The notes: generated by a model not told the origin, from the letters alone. DNA of 64,000 nucleotides from Methylobacterium brachythecii (GCF_014196345.1 NZ_JACIDN010000001.1:1-64000); one strand, 5' to 3'; shown: positions 27,360-36,450, counted from the first letter of the stretch. Numbers and translations are program-made.

Positions 27360-28127
27360 ATGAGCCGCACCATCGACCTCAACGCCGATCTCGGCGAAGG
27401 TTTCGGCCCCTGGCGGATGGGGGACGACGCCGCCCTCCTCGACGTCGTCACGTCGGCCAACATCGCCTGCGGCTTCCATGCCGGCGATCCGGACATCATG
27501 GTCGAGACGGCGCTCGCCGCGCAGCAGCGCGGCGTCGCCATCGGCGCCCATCCGGGCTTTTTCGATATTCGCGGCTTCGGCCGAAACCTGATCCGAGAGA
27601 CGCCCAGGAAGATCGAGCGGGACGTCGCCTACCAGATCGGCGCGCTGCAGGCCTGTGCGGCCCTGGCCGGAACCCGCGTCACCTACGTCAAGGCGCATGG
27701 GGCGCTCGCCAATCTCTCCAACGCCGAGGACGAGGTGGCCGAGGCGATCGCGCGGGCGGTGGCCGGCGTCGATCGCGGCCTCGCCCTCATGGTGATGCCA
27801 GGGCTGGCCGCCGAGCGCGCAGCGGACCGCGCCGGCCTGCGCGCGATCCGCGAGATCTACGCCGACCGCGCCTATGCCGATGACGGCACCCTCGCGCCGC
27901 GCTCGGCCGAGGGCGCCGTTCTGCACGAGACGCGCGACATCGCCCCGCGCGTGATCCGCATGGTCGAGGATGGCGCGATCACGACGCTCTCGGGCAGGCG
28001 CATCCCCATCAGCATCGACACGGTCTGCGTCCACGGCGACAATCCGGGGGCCGTCGAAGCGGCGCGTGCCGTGCGCGCCTCGATCGAGGCGGCAGGCATC
28101 GTGGTGGCGCGGTTCGCCGCGACCTGA
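27360..28127 (+). CDS. pxpA: 5-oxoprolinase subunit A (LamB/YcsF family)
   Basis: A 255-residue PxpA protein, one of three subunits of the bacterial ATP-dependent 5-oxoprolinase that opens pyroglutamate to glutamate. The family motifs IDLNADLGEGFGPW (5-18), SANIACGFHAGDP and YVKAHGALAN are all present. The usual partners pxpB and pxpC are not next to it, so either they lie elsewhere or the protein has another use. The start at 27360 has a GGAG site nine bases upstream and avoids a short unrelated N-terminal extension. Confidence 0.92.
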   Translation: MSRTIDLNADLGEGFGPWRMGDDAALLDVVTSANIACGFHAGDPDIMVETALAAQQRGVAIGAHPGFFDIRGFGRNLIRETPRKIERDVAYQIGALQACAALAGTRVTYVKAHGALANLSNAEDEVAEAIARAVAGVDRGLALMVMPGLAAERAADRAGLRAIREIYADRAYADDGTLAPRSAEGAVLHETRDIAPRVIRMVEDGAITTLSGRRIPISIDTVCVHGDNPGAVEAARAVRASIEAAGIVVARFAAT

Positions 28128-28289
28128 ACTCCGGCCCCGATCACGTGGGGTCCGGGCGGCCGCCGCCATGAGGCTTTCCTACCTTCCCAGGCAGACGATC
28201 CACATCCTGGCGTTAGAGCGACCGGACTTCATAAGTCACATTGCCATTCAGCGAATACAGTGCTCACCTTCTTCTGCGGAGGAAGTGTT

Positions 28290-29786
28290 TTGGCAAAAAA
28301 CATTATCATTTTCTCAGATGGCACCGGCCAAGCAGGCGGGTTGCTGCCGGACGAAACCCGCAGCAATGTCTACAAGCTGTACCGCGCCACCCGCGTTTGC
28401 CCGGACACGTCAATCGACCCGGCACATCAACTTGCGTTCTATGATGTCGGACTCGGCTCAAAAGCAGCCGGCGGCAACATAAGGATCGCCTGGTGGCGCC
28501 GCCTCTACAATATTCTCGGTTCCGCGACTGGGCTCGGAATTACGCAAAACATCATCGATTGCTATGCCGCGATCCTGCAGGTCTGGGAGCCGGACGACCG
28601 CATCTACCTCCTTGGCTTCAGCCGCGGGGCCTACACCGTTCGCTGTGTCGGCGCCGCCCTTTCGCTGTGCGGTGTTCCCACGCGGTCCGAGTCCGGCGAG
28701 CCCCTCCGCCGCGATCCGGCATCCGCCAAGGCGCTGGCCTCGGAAGCGATTCGACAGGTTTATCAGTTCGGCGCCGGCAAGACCGAGAAGGACGGGACCG
28801 CGAACAAGCTGCTCGAGGGCGTGCGTAACGAATTAGCGGCCGATTTTCGAAAGCGTTACGCATCGGCCGCGCCGAACGATGCCAACCTGTCGAATGCCTA
28901 TCCGTACTTCATCGGCGTCTGGGACACCGTTGCTGCACTCGGACTAACCACTCGCAGGTTTCTGGGGCTCGGCCTCGCTGTGGCGGTGACCCTCGGCCTG
29001 CTCGCTCTGATCATGGATTTCTTCCTGGTCAGGTTCGGTCACTATTTCAGCGCCGCTCTCTTCTGGCAGTCCTATCTGCGCGTTACTGGTCTTTCCGCCG
29101 CAGTGGCCGTTCTTGCTTACCTTGCCTTCTACGTAAAATTCACGACCAAAAGTAAGATCCCTTGGTATGAAACGCTTCATCTGACCGGTTGGAAGATGGT
29201 CTTCTACAACACGGAGCTGAACCCCTTCATTCAACACGCCCGGCACGCGCTGTCGATCGACGAGAACCGCAAAGAGTTCAAGAACGTCCCCTGGACGAAA
29301 GGAAAGCAGGTCGTGACGGTCGGGAAGAAGGGGGCTGAAACGCAGCTCATCCAGACGTGGTTTGCCGGCGTACATTCGGATGTCGGCGGTAGCTATATCG
29401 AGAACGAAGCGCGTCTGTCCGACATCGCCCTGAAATGGATGATCGACCAGGCGATATCGCTGCCGAAACCGCTCCTCGTCGACGCGTCCGTCCTGCACCT
29501 TTGGCCGTCAGCCGACGGTCCGCAGCACGACGAGCGAAAGGCGACCGTGGCGAGTTGGCCCGGTTGGTTCGTCTGGTTGATGACGCTGATCTGGAAGCGC
29601 GAGGAGCTGGGCTGGAAACCATGGGTCCGAGAGGTTCCCAGGGATGCCCCGCTCGATCCGAGCGTGCTCGCGCGCCTGCAGTTGCGGGCCGTGCTGCGCT
29701 ACGACCTAACCGAACCCTACCGCCCGAAAGCGCTCGAACACCACGTTCAGGCGCATCACCTGTATCCGCCGGCAAACGGCGTCTGA
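28290..29786 (+). CDS. DUF2235 membrane-anchored alpha/beta hydrolase
   Basis: A 498-residue DUF2235 protein, the family that includes Tle1-type phospholipase effectors of type VI secretion. The nucleophile elbow is GFSRGAY with Ser111, the acid is probably Asp211 in IGVWDTVAALG, and the histidine is His361 in GVHSDVGGSY, so the triad looks complete. Two hydrophobic segments (about 223-247 and 262-282) suggest membrane anchoring. The start is taken as TTG at 28290, seven bases after a strong GGAGGA site; an upstream GTG at 28260 is less likely. Base composition is visibly A/T-richer than the neighbours. No secretion genes are nearby, so an effector role is not supported. Confidence 0.85.
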   Translation: MAKNIIIFSDGTGQAGGLLPDETRSNVYKLYRATRVCPDTSIDPAHQLAFYDVGLGSKAAGGNIRIAWWRRLYNILGSATGLGITQNIIDCYAAILQVWEPDDRIYLLGFSRGAYTVRCVGAALSLCGVPTRSESGEPLRRDPASAKALASEAIRQVYQFGAGKTEKDGTANKLLEGVRNELAADFRKRYASAAPNDANLSNAYPYFIGVWDTVAALGLTTRRFLGLGLAVAVTLGLLALIMDFFLVRFGHYFSAALFWQSYLRVTGLSAAVAVLAYLAFYVKFTTKSKIPWYETLHLTGWKMVFYNTELNPFIQHARHALSIDENRKEFKNVPWTKGKQVVTVGKKGAETQLIQTWFAGVHSDVGGSYIENEARLSDIALKWMIDQAISLPKPLLVDASVLHLWPSADGPQHDERKATVASWPGWFVWLMTLIWKREELGWKPWVREVPRDAPLDPSVLARLQLRAVLRYDLTEPYRPKALEHHVQAHHLYPPANGV

Positions 29787-29971
29787 TCCCTTCCCTGGAA
29801 GCCCCTCATGCCGTGAGCCGCGCCTCGGTGCAGAGCCGTATCCGCGGCGAGCCATGCACGGAGATCGCATGGCCGTCTCCGTACCGCGCAAAAACTCGGG
29901 ATCGAATTCATAATCTCACAGTTTCTTGTGGCGCGCCGGTCAGGTGCGCCGAGTGAGAGAGTGTGCGGGCC

Positions 29972-31990
29972 ATGAGTACCGATCCGAGGGCCCAGGCTTT
30001 GATCGCCCCGCCGCGTCCCACGCGAGTCACTGCCGCAGAGACGCCGAAAGGCGCCATCGCCTCTCCGTTGATCGTCACGGCGATCATCGTCACCGCGCTC
30101 TATCTCGCCCGCGACATCCTGATCCCGATCGCCATCGCGGTGCTGCTGTCCTTCGTGATCGCGCCGCTGGTGAACCTGATCCGACGGCTGAAGCTCGGCC
30201 GGCTGTTCTCCGTGCTGGTCTCGGTACTGATCGCCGCGGGCATCATCGGCGCTCTCTCAACGGTGATCGGCGTGCAGGTCGCCGACCTGGCGAAGGACGT
30301 GCCGCGCTACCAGCACACGATCGAGCGCAAGATCGAGGGCCTGCGGCACGGTCCGCTCGGCACCGGCATGGACTACCTCACCAACATCAACCGGGCGATC
30401 CACGACGCCGGCAACGACGCGGACAAGCAGAAGAAGGCGGATACGTCGCAGACCAAGCCCGATCCCGCACCGGCGCCCGTCATCGTCGAGATGAAGGACC
30501 GCCCACCGAGCCCGTTCGAACTCGCCAACACCGTGCTCTCGCCCGTGCTGGGGCCGCTCGCCACCGCAGGCATCGTGCTCGTGGTGCTGCTCTTCATCCT
30601 GATGCAACGCGAGGATCTTCGCGATCGGCTGATCCGGCTGGCCGGATCGAGCGACCTGCACCGCACCACCGTGGCGATGGACGACGCGGCGCGCCGGCTC
30701 AGCCGCTACTTCATCGGCCAGCTCGCGCTCAATTCCGGCTTCGGCATCGTGATCGGCCTCGGCCTTTGGGCGATCGGCGTGCCGAACCCGGTGCTGTGGG
30801 GCATCTTTTCCGCGCTGATGCGCTTCGTGCCGTATATCGGCGCCTTCCTCTCTGCGGTGTTTCCCGTCGCAGTGGCCGCGGCGGTCGATCCGGGCTGGGG
30901 CATGGCCATCGCCACGCTGGCATTGTTCGGTGTGATCGAGCCAATCGTCGGCCAGATCATCGAGCCACTGGTCTACGGCCATTCCACCGGGCTCTCGCCC
31001 TTCGCGGTGCTGGTCTCGGCCCTGTTCTGGATCTGGCTGTGGGGGCCGGTCGGGCTGATCCTGTCGACACCGCTCACCGTCTGCCTCGTCGTGCTCGGGC
31101 GGCACGTCGACTCGCTCGAATTCCTCGACGTGCTGTTCAGCGACCGGCCGGCGCTGACGCCGATCGAGAATTTCTACCAACGCATGCTTGCGGACGATCC
31201 GGAGGAGGCACAGGAACACGCCGACCTGATCCTGCGGCAATGCTCGCTCTCGGCCTATTACGACGAGGTGGTGCTGAAAGGGCTCGAACTCGCATCGCGC
31301 GATGCCACCCGTGGCGTGCTGACCCTCGAACAGAAGAGCGACATCCGCACCTCCATCACCGCGCTGATCGACGATCTGGAAAGCCGCCGGGACGAGCGGC
31401 CCGCCCGCCCCAAGACCGCACGGCGCCTCTTCGCGGGCAAGGCGGTGGCCGCGGAGAGCGCGTTCGATCCGTCGCCGGCCGTCGACGATCCGCCGGAGCA
31501 CGGCGAACTGCCCGAGGCCTGGAGGCAGGAGGGCGCGGTGCTCTGCGTCGCCGGCCGCGGCTTCCTCGACGAGCCGGCCGCGGCGATTCTGGCTCAGCTC
31601 CTGCGCAAGCTCGGCCTCGGCACGCGGCTGGCCGAATTCTCGGAACTCGCCCGTGCCAAGATCGACAACTTCGATGCCGGCCCGGTACAGATGGTCGTGG
31701 TGATCTCGCTGGCGATCGGCGGCGAGCCCGGCCATGTGCGCCGCCTCGTCGGGCGACTGCGCAGCAAGCTGCCCGGCAAGCGCATCGCCGTCGGCCTCTG
31801 GCAGATCGACGAGGATTCCCTCGGACAGGCCGGGCGCCGAGAGATCGACGCCGACGAGCACGTTTCCTCGCTGCGCGACGCGGTCGAGGCGGTGCTGTCC
31901 AGCGCGGGCACGAAGGCGGGCGCCGCGGCAGCGGAGGCCGAGAAGGCGGCGGCGATCCCGCCGAGGCAGGCCATGCCGACGCCGGCGTGA
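29972..31990 (+). CDS. AI-2E family (PerM-like) membrane protein with C-terminal extension
   Basis: A 672-residue protein. Residues about 30-385 form the AI-2E exporter/PerM-like membrane domain with roughly eight hydrophobic segments (for example YLARDILIPIAIAVLLSFVIAPLV and the conserved SALFWIWLWGPVGLILSTPLTV). A charged insert of about 60 residues rich in Lys, Asp and Pro lies between the second and third membrane blocks. The last 280 residues are soluble and end in an alpha/beta domain (AVLCVAGRGFLDEPAAAILAQ to the IAVGLWQ strand) of unknown function. ATG at 29972 is used; an in-frame GTG at 29963 is an alternative. The transported substrate is unknown. Confidence 0.87.
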   Translation: MSTDPRAQALIAPPRPTRVTAAETPKGAIASPLIVTAIIVTALYLARDILIPIAIAVLLSFVIAPLVNLIRRLKLGRLFSVLVSVLIAAGIIGALSTVIGVQVADLAKDVPRYQHTIERKIEGLRHGPLGTGMDYLTNINRAIHDAGNDADKQKKADTSQTKPDPAPAPVIVEMKDRPPSPFELANTVLSPVLGPLATAGIVLVVLLFILMQREDLRDRLIRLAGSSDLHRTTVAMDDAARRLSRYFIGQLALNSGFGIVIGLGLWAIGVPNPVLWGIFSALMRFVPYIGAFLSAVFPVAVAAAVDPGWGMAIATLALFGVIEPIVGQIIEPLVYGHSTGLSPFAVLVSALFWIWLWGPVGLILSTPLTVCLVVLGRHVDSLEFLDVLFSDRPALTPIENFYQRMLADDPEEAQEHADLILRQCSLSAYYDEVVLKGLELASRDATRGVLTLEQKSDIRTSITALIDDLESRRDERPARPKTARRLFAGKAVAAESAFDPSPAVDDPPEHGELPEAWRQEGAVLCVAGRGFLDEPAAAILAQLLRKLGLGTRLAEFSELARAKIDNFDAGPVQMVVVISLAIGGEPGHVRRLVGRLRSKLPGKRIAVGLWQIDEDSLGQAGRREIDADEHVSSLRDAVEAVLSSAGTKAGAAAAEAEKAAAIPPRQAMPTPA

Positions 31991-31997
31991 CCCGGCG

Positions 31998-32882
31998 TCA
32001 ATCCAGCATGCCGGTGGCCTTGCCGACCTCGACCAGCGGCTGGAAGGCGTCGTTCTTCACCGGCACGAACTTTGTGCGGCCAAAGGGCTCGAGCAGCTGG
32101 GGATCGGTCATGCCGATGAGCGCCTGACGCAGCTTCTCGGTGAAGCCCTTGCCCCAGGTCTGCTCGACGTCACCGCGCACCGACCATTGCGTGTTGGCGA
32201 AGGCCGGCGATTCCCAGATCACCTTGACCTTGCTCGGATCAACCTTGCCGGCCTTCTCGTCGAGCTTCCAAACCGTGTAGTCGACGGCGCCCATGTCGAA
32301 CTGCCCCGACTGGACGAGCTGGATGGTGCGGCTGTGCTCGCCCGAATAGCCGATGCGCGAATAGACCTCGTCCGGTGTTTTTCCCGGGAAGGCCTGACGG
32401 ATATAGAATTCCGGCATCAGCCGGCCGGAGGTCGAGGAGCGCGACCCGAAGACGAAGGTCTTGCCGAGGGTGCCGACGGGGAAGTCGGGCGACTTCTCCA
32501 GGCCGAGCCGGGTGTTGGCGATGAAGTAGGTGCGGAAATTCGCGTCTTCCGCTCCCTGCGCCAGGGCCTGCGAGCCGGCGACCAGCTTGCGCGCCTGCAC
32601 GCCGGTGAAGCCGCCGAACCAGGCGAGTTGGACCTCACCGTTGCTGAAGGCTGTCACGGCCGAGGAGTAGTTCTTGACGGTGACGTATTTCACCGGGACG
32701 CCGAGCTTGCTCTGGAGATAGGCCGCGACCCGGCCGTAGCGCTCGACGAGCCGGGCCTCGTCCTGGTCGGGGATCGCCGTAAAGGCGAAGACCGGCTTGG
32801 CCTCCTGCGCGTGCGCGGCACCGCCCGCGATCGCGGCAGCGAGACCCGCGATGAGCGCACCCGCACGAACCAGCCCGAACAT
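31998..32882 (-). CDS. PhnD/selenate-type ABC transporter substrate-binding protein
   Basis: A 294-residue periplasmic binding protein with a signal peptide (about residues 1-26, ending AHAQ). The segments FTAIPDQDEARLVERYG, VQLAWFGGFTGVQARK, the TFVFGSRSSTSGRLMPEF block and QWSVRGDVEQTWG place it in the PhnD superfamily, closest by pattern to the group annotated as putative selenate-binding proteins. No permease or ATPase gene is beside it; the neighbours are unrelated. The ligand (selenate, phosphonate, phosphite or other oxyanion) is therefore open. The start at 32882 has a GGGAGA site. Confidence 0.83.
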   Translation of the reverse strand: MFGLVRAGALIAGLAAAIAGGAAHAQEAKPVFAFTAIPDQDEARLVERYGRVAAYLQSKLGVPVKYVTVKNYSSAVTAFSNGEVQLAWFGGFTGVQARKLVAGSQALAQGAEDANFRTYFIANTRLGLEKSPDFPVGTLGKTFVFGSRSSTSGRLMPEFYIRQAFPGKTPDEVYSRIGYSGEHSRTIQLVQSGQFDMGAVDYTVWKLDEKAGKVDPSKVKVIWESPAFANTQWSVRGDVEQTWGKGFTEKLRQALIGMTDPQLLEPFGRTKFVPVKNDAFQPLVEVGKATGMLD

Positions 32883-32939
32883 TCGAAGTCTCCCTTCGCG
32901 CTGCCTCCCGCGGCAGTATCGACGATGCGAGACTAGAGA

Positions 32940-32971
32940 CCGGCTCCTGACAGCTTCGTGACAGGAGCCGG
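32940..32971 (-). terminator. Hairpin after the APC permease gene
   Basis: A 10-bp stem (CCGGCTCCTG at 32940-32949 with its complement at 32962-32971) begins nine bases after the permease stop codon on the minus strand. It lacks a clear T-run, so intrinsic termination is possible but not certain. Confidence 0.5.
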
Positions 32972-32979
32972 GGCCCAGC

Positions 32980-34470
32980 TCAGATCGCCGTCGTCGCGTT
33001 GCTGCCCTCCTCGCGGCCGATGCGGCTGTTGCGGCGGCTCCAGCCAAAATAGATCAGCAGGCCGATCGCCAACCAGATGACCAGCCGCAGCCAGGTCTCG
33101 CCGTCGAGCGACACCATCATCGCGAAGCACGACAGCACGCCGAGGATCGGCACCAGCGGCACCAGCGGCGTGCGGTAGGCGCGCGGGGCATCGGGCTGCG
33201 TGCGGCGCAGGATGATCACGCCGATGCAGACCAGGATGAAGGCGAGCAGGGTGCCGATCGAGGTCATGTGGCCGAGTTGGCTGATCGGCAGGAAGCCGCC
33301 CAGCGCACTCGTGAACACCATGAAGAACAGGTTCGAGCGGTAGGGCGTCTTCCATTTCGGGTGGATCGCCGCGAAGAAGCCCGGCAGCAACCGGTCCTGC
33401 GCCATCGTGTAGAACACGCGGCTCTGGCCGAGCAGCAGCACCAGGATCACGGTGGAGAAGCCGCAGATCACGCCGAAGGTGACGAGGCCGCGCAGCCACG
33501 GGAACGGCGTCTGGGCGATGGCGGTGTTCACTGGGGCGGCATCGCCCTTCATCGCGTCGTAGTGGACGAGACCGGTGAGGACGCCGGCAAAGGCGATGTA
33601 GAGCACCGTGCAGATCGCCAGCGATCCGAGGATGCCGATCATCATGTTGCGCTGGGGGTTCTTGGCCTCCTGCGCCGCCGTCGAGACCGCGTCGAAGCCG
33701 ACATAGGCGAAGAACACGACGCCGGCCGCGCGCATCACTCCGGAGATGCCATACTCGCCGAAGGTGCCGGTATTGGGCGGCAGGAAGGGCTGGTAGTTCT
33801 GGCCCTTCACGTAGAACAGGCCGACGCCGATCACGGTGATCACCACGGCGACCTTCACCAGGACGATCGCGGCGTTGACGCGGGCCGATTCCCGGATGCC
33901 GATCATCAGAAGGGCCGAGGCCGCGACGATGATGAAGATCGCTGGCAGGTTCACGAGGCCGTGCGCCATGGTGCCGTCGGCGAGCTGGTAGGTCTCGAAG
34001 GGCGAGTTCGCGAAGGCGCCGGGCAGGTTGATGCCGAGCGTGTCCTTGAGGAAGCGCGTCACGTAGCGCGACCAGCTCACCGAGACGGTGGCGGCGCCCA
34101 CCGCGTATTCGAGCACGAGGTCCCAGCCAATGATCCAGGCGACGAACTCGCCCATGGTCGCGTAGCTGTAGGTGTAGGCCGAGCCCGCGACCGGGATCAT
34201 GCCGGCTAGTTCCGAGTAGCACATGCCGGCGAAGGCGCAGCCGATGGCGGCAATGGCGAAGGAGATCACGACGGCGGGGCCGGCATGCTCGGCCGCCGCG
34301 ATGCCGGTGAGGGAGAACAGTCCGGCGCCGATCACCGCGCCGATGCCGAGGCCGATCAGGCTCCAGGGACCGAGGGTCCGTTGCAGGGAATGCTCGCCGC
34401 CCTCTGCATCGGCGTTGAGCCGATCCAGGGTTTTGATGCGGAAGAGATCCCCCGCGATGCCTGACGCCAT
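32980..34470 (-). CDS. APC superfamily amino acid permease
   Basis: A 496-residue amino acid/polyamine/organocation transporter with 12-13 membrane segments, of the cationic-amino-acid-transporter-like group. The helix-1 motif GLGIGAVIGAGLFSLTG (about 40-56) is the broken-helix substrate site of the family, and FAYVGFDAVSTAAQEAKNPQ is the conserved helix-6 and following loop. The ends are short, and the C-terminus is cytoplasmic and basic. Substrate cannot be fixed from sequence. It stands alone, followed by a hairpin at 32940-32971. Confidence 0.9.
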   Translation of the reverse strand: MASGIAGDLFRIKTLDRLNADAEGGEHSLQRTLGPWSLIGLGIGAVIGAGLFSLTGIAAAEHAGPAVVISFAIAAIGCAFAGMCYSELAGMIPVAGSAYTYSYATMGEFVAWIIGWDLVLEYAVGAATVSVSWSRYVTRFLKDTLGINLPGAFANSPFETYQLADGTMAHGLVNLPAIFIIVAASALLMIGIRESARVNAAIVLVKVAVVITVIGVGLFYVKGQNYQPFLPPNTGTFGEYGISGVMRAAGVVFFAYVGFDAVSTAAQEAKNPQRNMMIGILGSLAICTVLYIAFAGVLTGLVHYDAMKGDAAPVNTAIAQTPFPWLRGLVTFGVICGFSTVILVLLLGQSRVFYTMAQDRLLPGFFAAIHPKWKTPYRSNLFFMVFTSALGGFLPISQLGHMTSIGTLLAFILVCIGVIILRRTQPDAPRAYRTPLVPLVPILGVLSCFAMMVSLDGETWLRLVIWLAIGLLIYFGWSRRNSRIGREEGSNATTAI

Positions 34471-34590
34471 GTCCGCTCCCTCCCGCTCTTGATGTCGTTG
34501 CGACGATTGAGCGTTGAAAACGCTGTGGTTGCAAGGATGTTGCCGAGATTCGGCAGCCTCGGCTGGTTTTCCGCCCGCGACGTCCGCTTC

Positions 34591-35364
34591 TCAGCGGTCG
34601 GAGGCCGCTTTCACCGAGCCGTCGACGAGATGCCGCAGGATCTCCCTGGCCGAGCCAGCAATATCCGGGCCGGCAGCGCCCGGAGTGCCGGCCTGGAAGG
34701 GAGGCTGTGGCGCATATTCGGCAACGAGTTGCGCGGTCTTGGCATAGGCCTCGCCCTTCAGTCGGGCGGCGAGAGCGATCGCGAAGTCGAGCCCTGCCGA
34801 GATGCCGGCAGCGGTGACGCGGTTGCGATCGAACACGACGCGCTCGTCGACCGGCGTCGCGCCGAGCAGCGGCAGCACGCTCTCTCGTACGCACCAATGC
34901 GAGGTGGCGCGGTAGCCCTGGAGTAGACCCGCCGCGCCGAGGATCAGCGAACCGGTGCAGACGCTGGTGATCCAGGAGGCGACCGCCGCCTGCGCGCGCA
35001 GGAAGGCCAGGGTCTCGGCGTCGCGCATCTGCGCCGGCGTGCCGTCGCCACCGGGCACGAACAGCACCGTGACCTCGCGCGGGCAGCCCTCGAAATCGTG
35101 CGTCGCCAGGATCGAGAGGCCGGTATCGCTCTCGACCGGGCCGGCCCGTTTCGCGACGAGATGAAGGCCGCCCTCGGCGAGCCCGGAGAGCAATTCCTGT
35201 GGTCCGACGACGTCGAGAGCGGTCATGCCGGGATAGAGCAACATCGCGATCGAGATGCCCTTCGCGGACGCCCCGGCCTTGGGCTCTGACCCGGCGAGCG
35301 CCGCGGCCGGACGCGGCAGCAGAGCCGCCACGAGGGCGGCCTTGGTGAAGTCGCGCCGCTTCAT
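34591..35364 (-). CDS. Exported DJ-1/PfpI family protein, isonitrile-hydratase-like
   Basis: A 257-residue DJ-1/PfpI-fold protein with a Tat-like leader (MKRRDFTKAALVAALL). The nucleophile is Cys136 in SVCTGSLILGAAGLL, followed by ATSHWCVRE, a pattern typical of isonitrile hydratase (InhA) and related proteins rather than of protein deglycases. The upstream acid is likely in LDVVGPQELLS. An exported form is odd for this enzyme type. The start at 35364 is chosen for the leader and an AAGGA site; sequence upstream in this frame overlaps the neighbouring hydrolase gene. It sits 22 bases after the lysophospholipase-like gene and may share its transcript. Confidence 0.85.
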   Translation of the reverse strand: MKRRDFTKAALVAALLPRPAAALAGSEPKAGASAKGISIAMLLYPGMTALDVVGPQELLSGLAEGGLHLVAKRAGPVESDTGLSILATHDFEGCPREVTVLFVPGGDGTPAQMRDAETLAFLRAQAAVASWITSVCTGSLILGAAGLLQGYRATSHWCVRESVLPLLGATPVDERVVFDRNRVTAAGISAGLDFAIALAARLKGEAYAKTAQLVAEYAPQPPFQAGTPGAAGPDIAGSAREILRHLVDGSVKAASDR

Positions 35365-35386
35365 CGTCCCGTCCTTCCGGCCGCTC

Positions 35387-36382
35387 TCAGGCCTCCTCGC
35401 GCTGCCGATCGCGGCGGACGGAGGCATCGCGATCCGCGCCCGCATGGCCCGGTATGAAAGCATCGAAAGCGGCCCAGAAATCGGCGTGGATCGCGTCAGT
35501 CTCGTTGAGGATCTCGTGTCGCGCGCCGGGCAGCACGATGAGATGGCCGGCGCGCAGACGCCCGACGAAGCGCTCGGTCGCCGGCAGGCTGCAGACTGGG
35601 TCGGCGCCGGCACCGACGACGAGCACCGGAATCTCGATTTGCGGCGGCACGCGCGGGTCGCGCAGGCGCTGCATGGCCCGGAAGGCGGAGGCGAGCCAGG
35701 CGATGGTCGGGTCACCTACTGCGCCAGCACCGACATCGACCGCCGCGGCGGCGTTGCGGGCGTATCGCACCGGATCGCCAGAGAGCCGGTTCCCGGCAAA
35801 CGGCTTCGTGGCGATCGAGACCGCACTGCCGAACGGAATGTAGGCCCGGCCGAAGCCGAGCCGGTGGAGGAAGCGCGACAGCAGCGAGGCAGCGAGCGGA
35901 TACTTCACCATGCGCAGCCCGAGCATCGGCGCCACCGTCACCAGCCGCTCAAAGGGCAACCAGCCCTCCAGCGCGCCGGTTAAGGCGATGGCGCCCCCCA
36001 TGGAATGGGCCAGAGCGAAATGCGGCTCCGGGGTCGAGGGCACCAGCACGGTCTCGGCGACGGCCGTGAGATCGAGCCGGTAATCGTCGAACCGCGCCAC
36101 GTGGCCCTTGTGGGCATTGCGGACCTGCCGCGAAGAGTCGCCCTGGCCACGCCAGTCGAAGGCGACGACGTGGAAGCCGCGGCGGCGCAGCTCACCGATC
36201 GGCTCGTAATACTTCTCGATGAATTCGGCCCGGCCCTGCATCAAACAGACGGTGCCCTTCTCCGTGCGGCCCACCGGACGCCAATAGGCGGCACGCAGGG
36301 TCTGGCCGTCGGCGGTGCGCACGGGAACCACGGTCGCTCCCGGCGGGATCGGATTCCCTGGCGTGGACTTGAGCGTCAGCAT
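35387..36382 (-). CDS. Alpha/beta hydrolase, lysophospholipase/monoacylglycerol-lipase type
   Basis: A 331-residue serine hydrolase. The early QGRAEFIEKYYEPIGEL segment and FDWRGQGDSSR are typical of PldB-like lysophospholipases. The nucleophile elbow is AHSMGG with Ser127, having Ala instead of the usual first Gly. The acid is likely in GAGADPVCS and the histidine in LPGARHEILNETD. No signal peptide is seen, so it is cytoplasmic or membrane-peripheral. It reads in the same direction as the DJ-1-like gene downstream. Confidence 0.88.
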   Translation of the reverse strand: MLTLKSTPGNPIPPGATVVPVRTADGQTLRAAYWRPVGRTEKGTVCLMQGRAEFIEKYYEPIGELRRRGFHVVAFDWRGQGDSSRQVRNAHKGHVARFDDYRLDLTAVAETVLVPSTPEPHFALAHSMGGAIALTGALEGWLPFERLVTVAPMLGLRMVKYPLAASLLSRFLHRLGFGRAYIPFGSAVSIATKPFAGNRLSGDPVRYARNAAAAVDVGAGAVGDPTIAWLASAFRAMQRLRDPRVPPQIEIPVLVVGAGADPVCSLPATERFVGRLRAGHLIVLPGARHEILNETDAIHADFWAAFDAFIPGHAGADRDASVRRDRQREEA

Positions 36383-36418
36383 CGTCGGATGGGGCCTCGC
36401 GAAAGCGCCCGCGGAAGT

Positions 36419-36450
36419 CTTGCGAGCGCGAAAATCCGTTCCGATATCAG
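36419..36450 (+). promoter_or_regulatory. Predicted heat-shock (RpoH) promoter of hsp20
   Basis: A CTTGCG -35 element at 36419-36424 and CCGATATCAG at 36441-36450 match the alphaproteobacterial sigma-32 pattern (CTTG, about 16-17 bases, then C-C-n-A-T-n-T-n-n-G). Transcription would begin near 36455, at the foot of the first leader hairpin. Confidence 0.6.

Noticed and set aside
28260..28289. GTG at 28260 as the start of the DUF2235 gene
   Set aside because: No ribosome site precedes it, while GGAGGA is placed correctly for the TTG at 28290 and the family start follows directly.
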